Positions 63,868 through 64,000 of a DNA stretch of 64,000 nt are shown piece after piece. Source of the stretch: Sthenelais limicola (taxonomy: Eukaryota; Annelida; Polychaeta; Phyllodocida; Sigalionidae); the NCBI GenBank assembly GCA_942159475.1, contig OW804095.1, positions 88,115,740 through 88,179,739 of the forward strand, read 5' to 3'. Under the pieces are notes generated by a model. That model was given only the letters and a program-made list of their open reading frames with translations. It was not told the origin of the DNA and made no database searches. Each line of letters begins with the position of its first letter. Positions within the stretch are counted from its first letter, which is position 1. The position numbers were made by a program, and so were the translations under genes.

Positions 63868-63935
63868 CCCAGTACCTCCTCCTGTACTGCCTCCAATTCC
63901 TCCTCCAGTACCTACTCCTGTACCTCCTCCATGCA
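63868..63935. repeat. CTCC-rich minisatellite at window end
   Basis: Units of the type CCAGTACCTCCTCCTGTA, same family as 40,985-41,092 and, inverted, 2,147-2,216. It lies about 300 bp beyond the MITE, whereas at 41 kb it lies 12 bp beyond the other MITE copy. Confidence 0.7.
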
Positions 63936-64000
63936 TCTCATCCCATACATGTGAGCAATTCTCACTATGCTGAACATGACACATAATGTTACGGACCAAA

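Noticed and set aside
1..64000. tRNA, rRNA or snRNA genes
   Set aside because: No cloverleaf with matching A and B boxes, and no rRNA or snRNA motif, was recognised by eye; a covariance-model search would be needed to exclude them.

Overview
The window reads as animal nuclear DNA. It is AT-rich, has long gene-poor stretches, and is dominated by retroelements typical of marine invertebrates: YR-retrotransposons of the Ngaro type, an env-bearing Ty3/gypsy element, and L1/Tx1-like and CR1/L2-like LINEs. Frequent TAGGCCTA and ATGTACAT-type words fit an echinoderm or lophotrochozoan, but the sequence does not settle the phylum. No complete host gene is visible. Only two short minus-strand terminal exons (about 29.0 kb and 46.7 kb) look like host coding sequence, and one further exon candidate at 33 kb is weak.

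Layout. 1-2.95 kb: non-coding DNA with a CGGCCG-rich dispersed repeat, a GA microsatellite and a ~210-bp direct duplication around a short CGGCCG array. 2,954-7,882: an apparently intact Ngaro element with split direct repeats (A1, ORFs, B1, A2, B2) encoding gag, RT-RNase H and tyrosine recombinase. 9.0-10.8 kb: a deleted L1/Tx1-like LINE. 11,778-25,432: a full-length minus-strand gypsy/errantivirus-like element with apparently identical 331-bp LTRs, a CAGC target duplication, gag, pol, an F-protein-like env ORF and long non-coding blocks. It sits inside a dispersed repeat that also exists uninterrupted, in inverted orientation, at 35.1-35.9 kb. 25.4-38 kb: mostly unrecognised non-coding DNA. 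38.2-43.0 kb: a cluster of CGGCCG arrays, a 237-bp MITE and higher-order minisatellites. 43-48.5 kb: non-coding, with a 112-bp palindrome. 48.57-59.5 kb: a decayed LINE whose upstream ORFs carry an RRM-like segment, a NADAR domain and an SGNH-hydrolase domain, followed by endonuclease and reverse transcriptase. This LINE is interrupted by a second Ngaro (about 51,129-56,905), itself interrupted by a 1,489-bp non-autonomous DNA transposon (52,718-54,206). 60-62.1 kb: a second, truncated LINE. The end of the window holds a second copy of the 237-bp MITE and a CTCC-rich minisatellite.

The most notable observations are these. (1) A LINE appears to carry a NADAR ADP-ribose-processing fold and an SGNH esterase upstream of its EN-RT. 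(2) In both apparently intact retroelements, from different orders, gag is separated from pol/RT by one in-frame UAG followed by G, which suggests stop-codon readthrough. (3) A CpG-rich repeat family has CGGCCG palindromes every ~12 bp alternating with A-tracts, with its own higher-order structure. (4) Seven TTACGTAA palindromes cluster in the gypsy element's 3' non-coding region.
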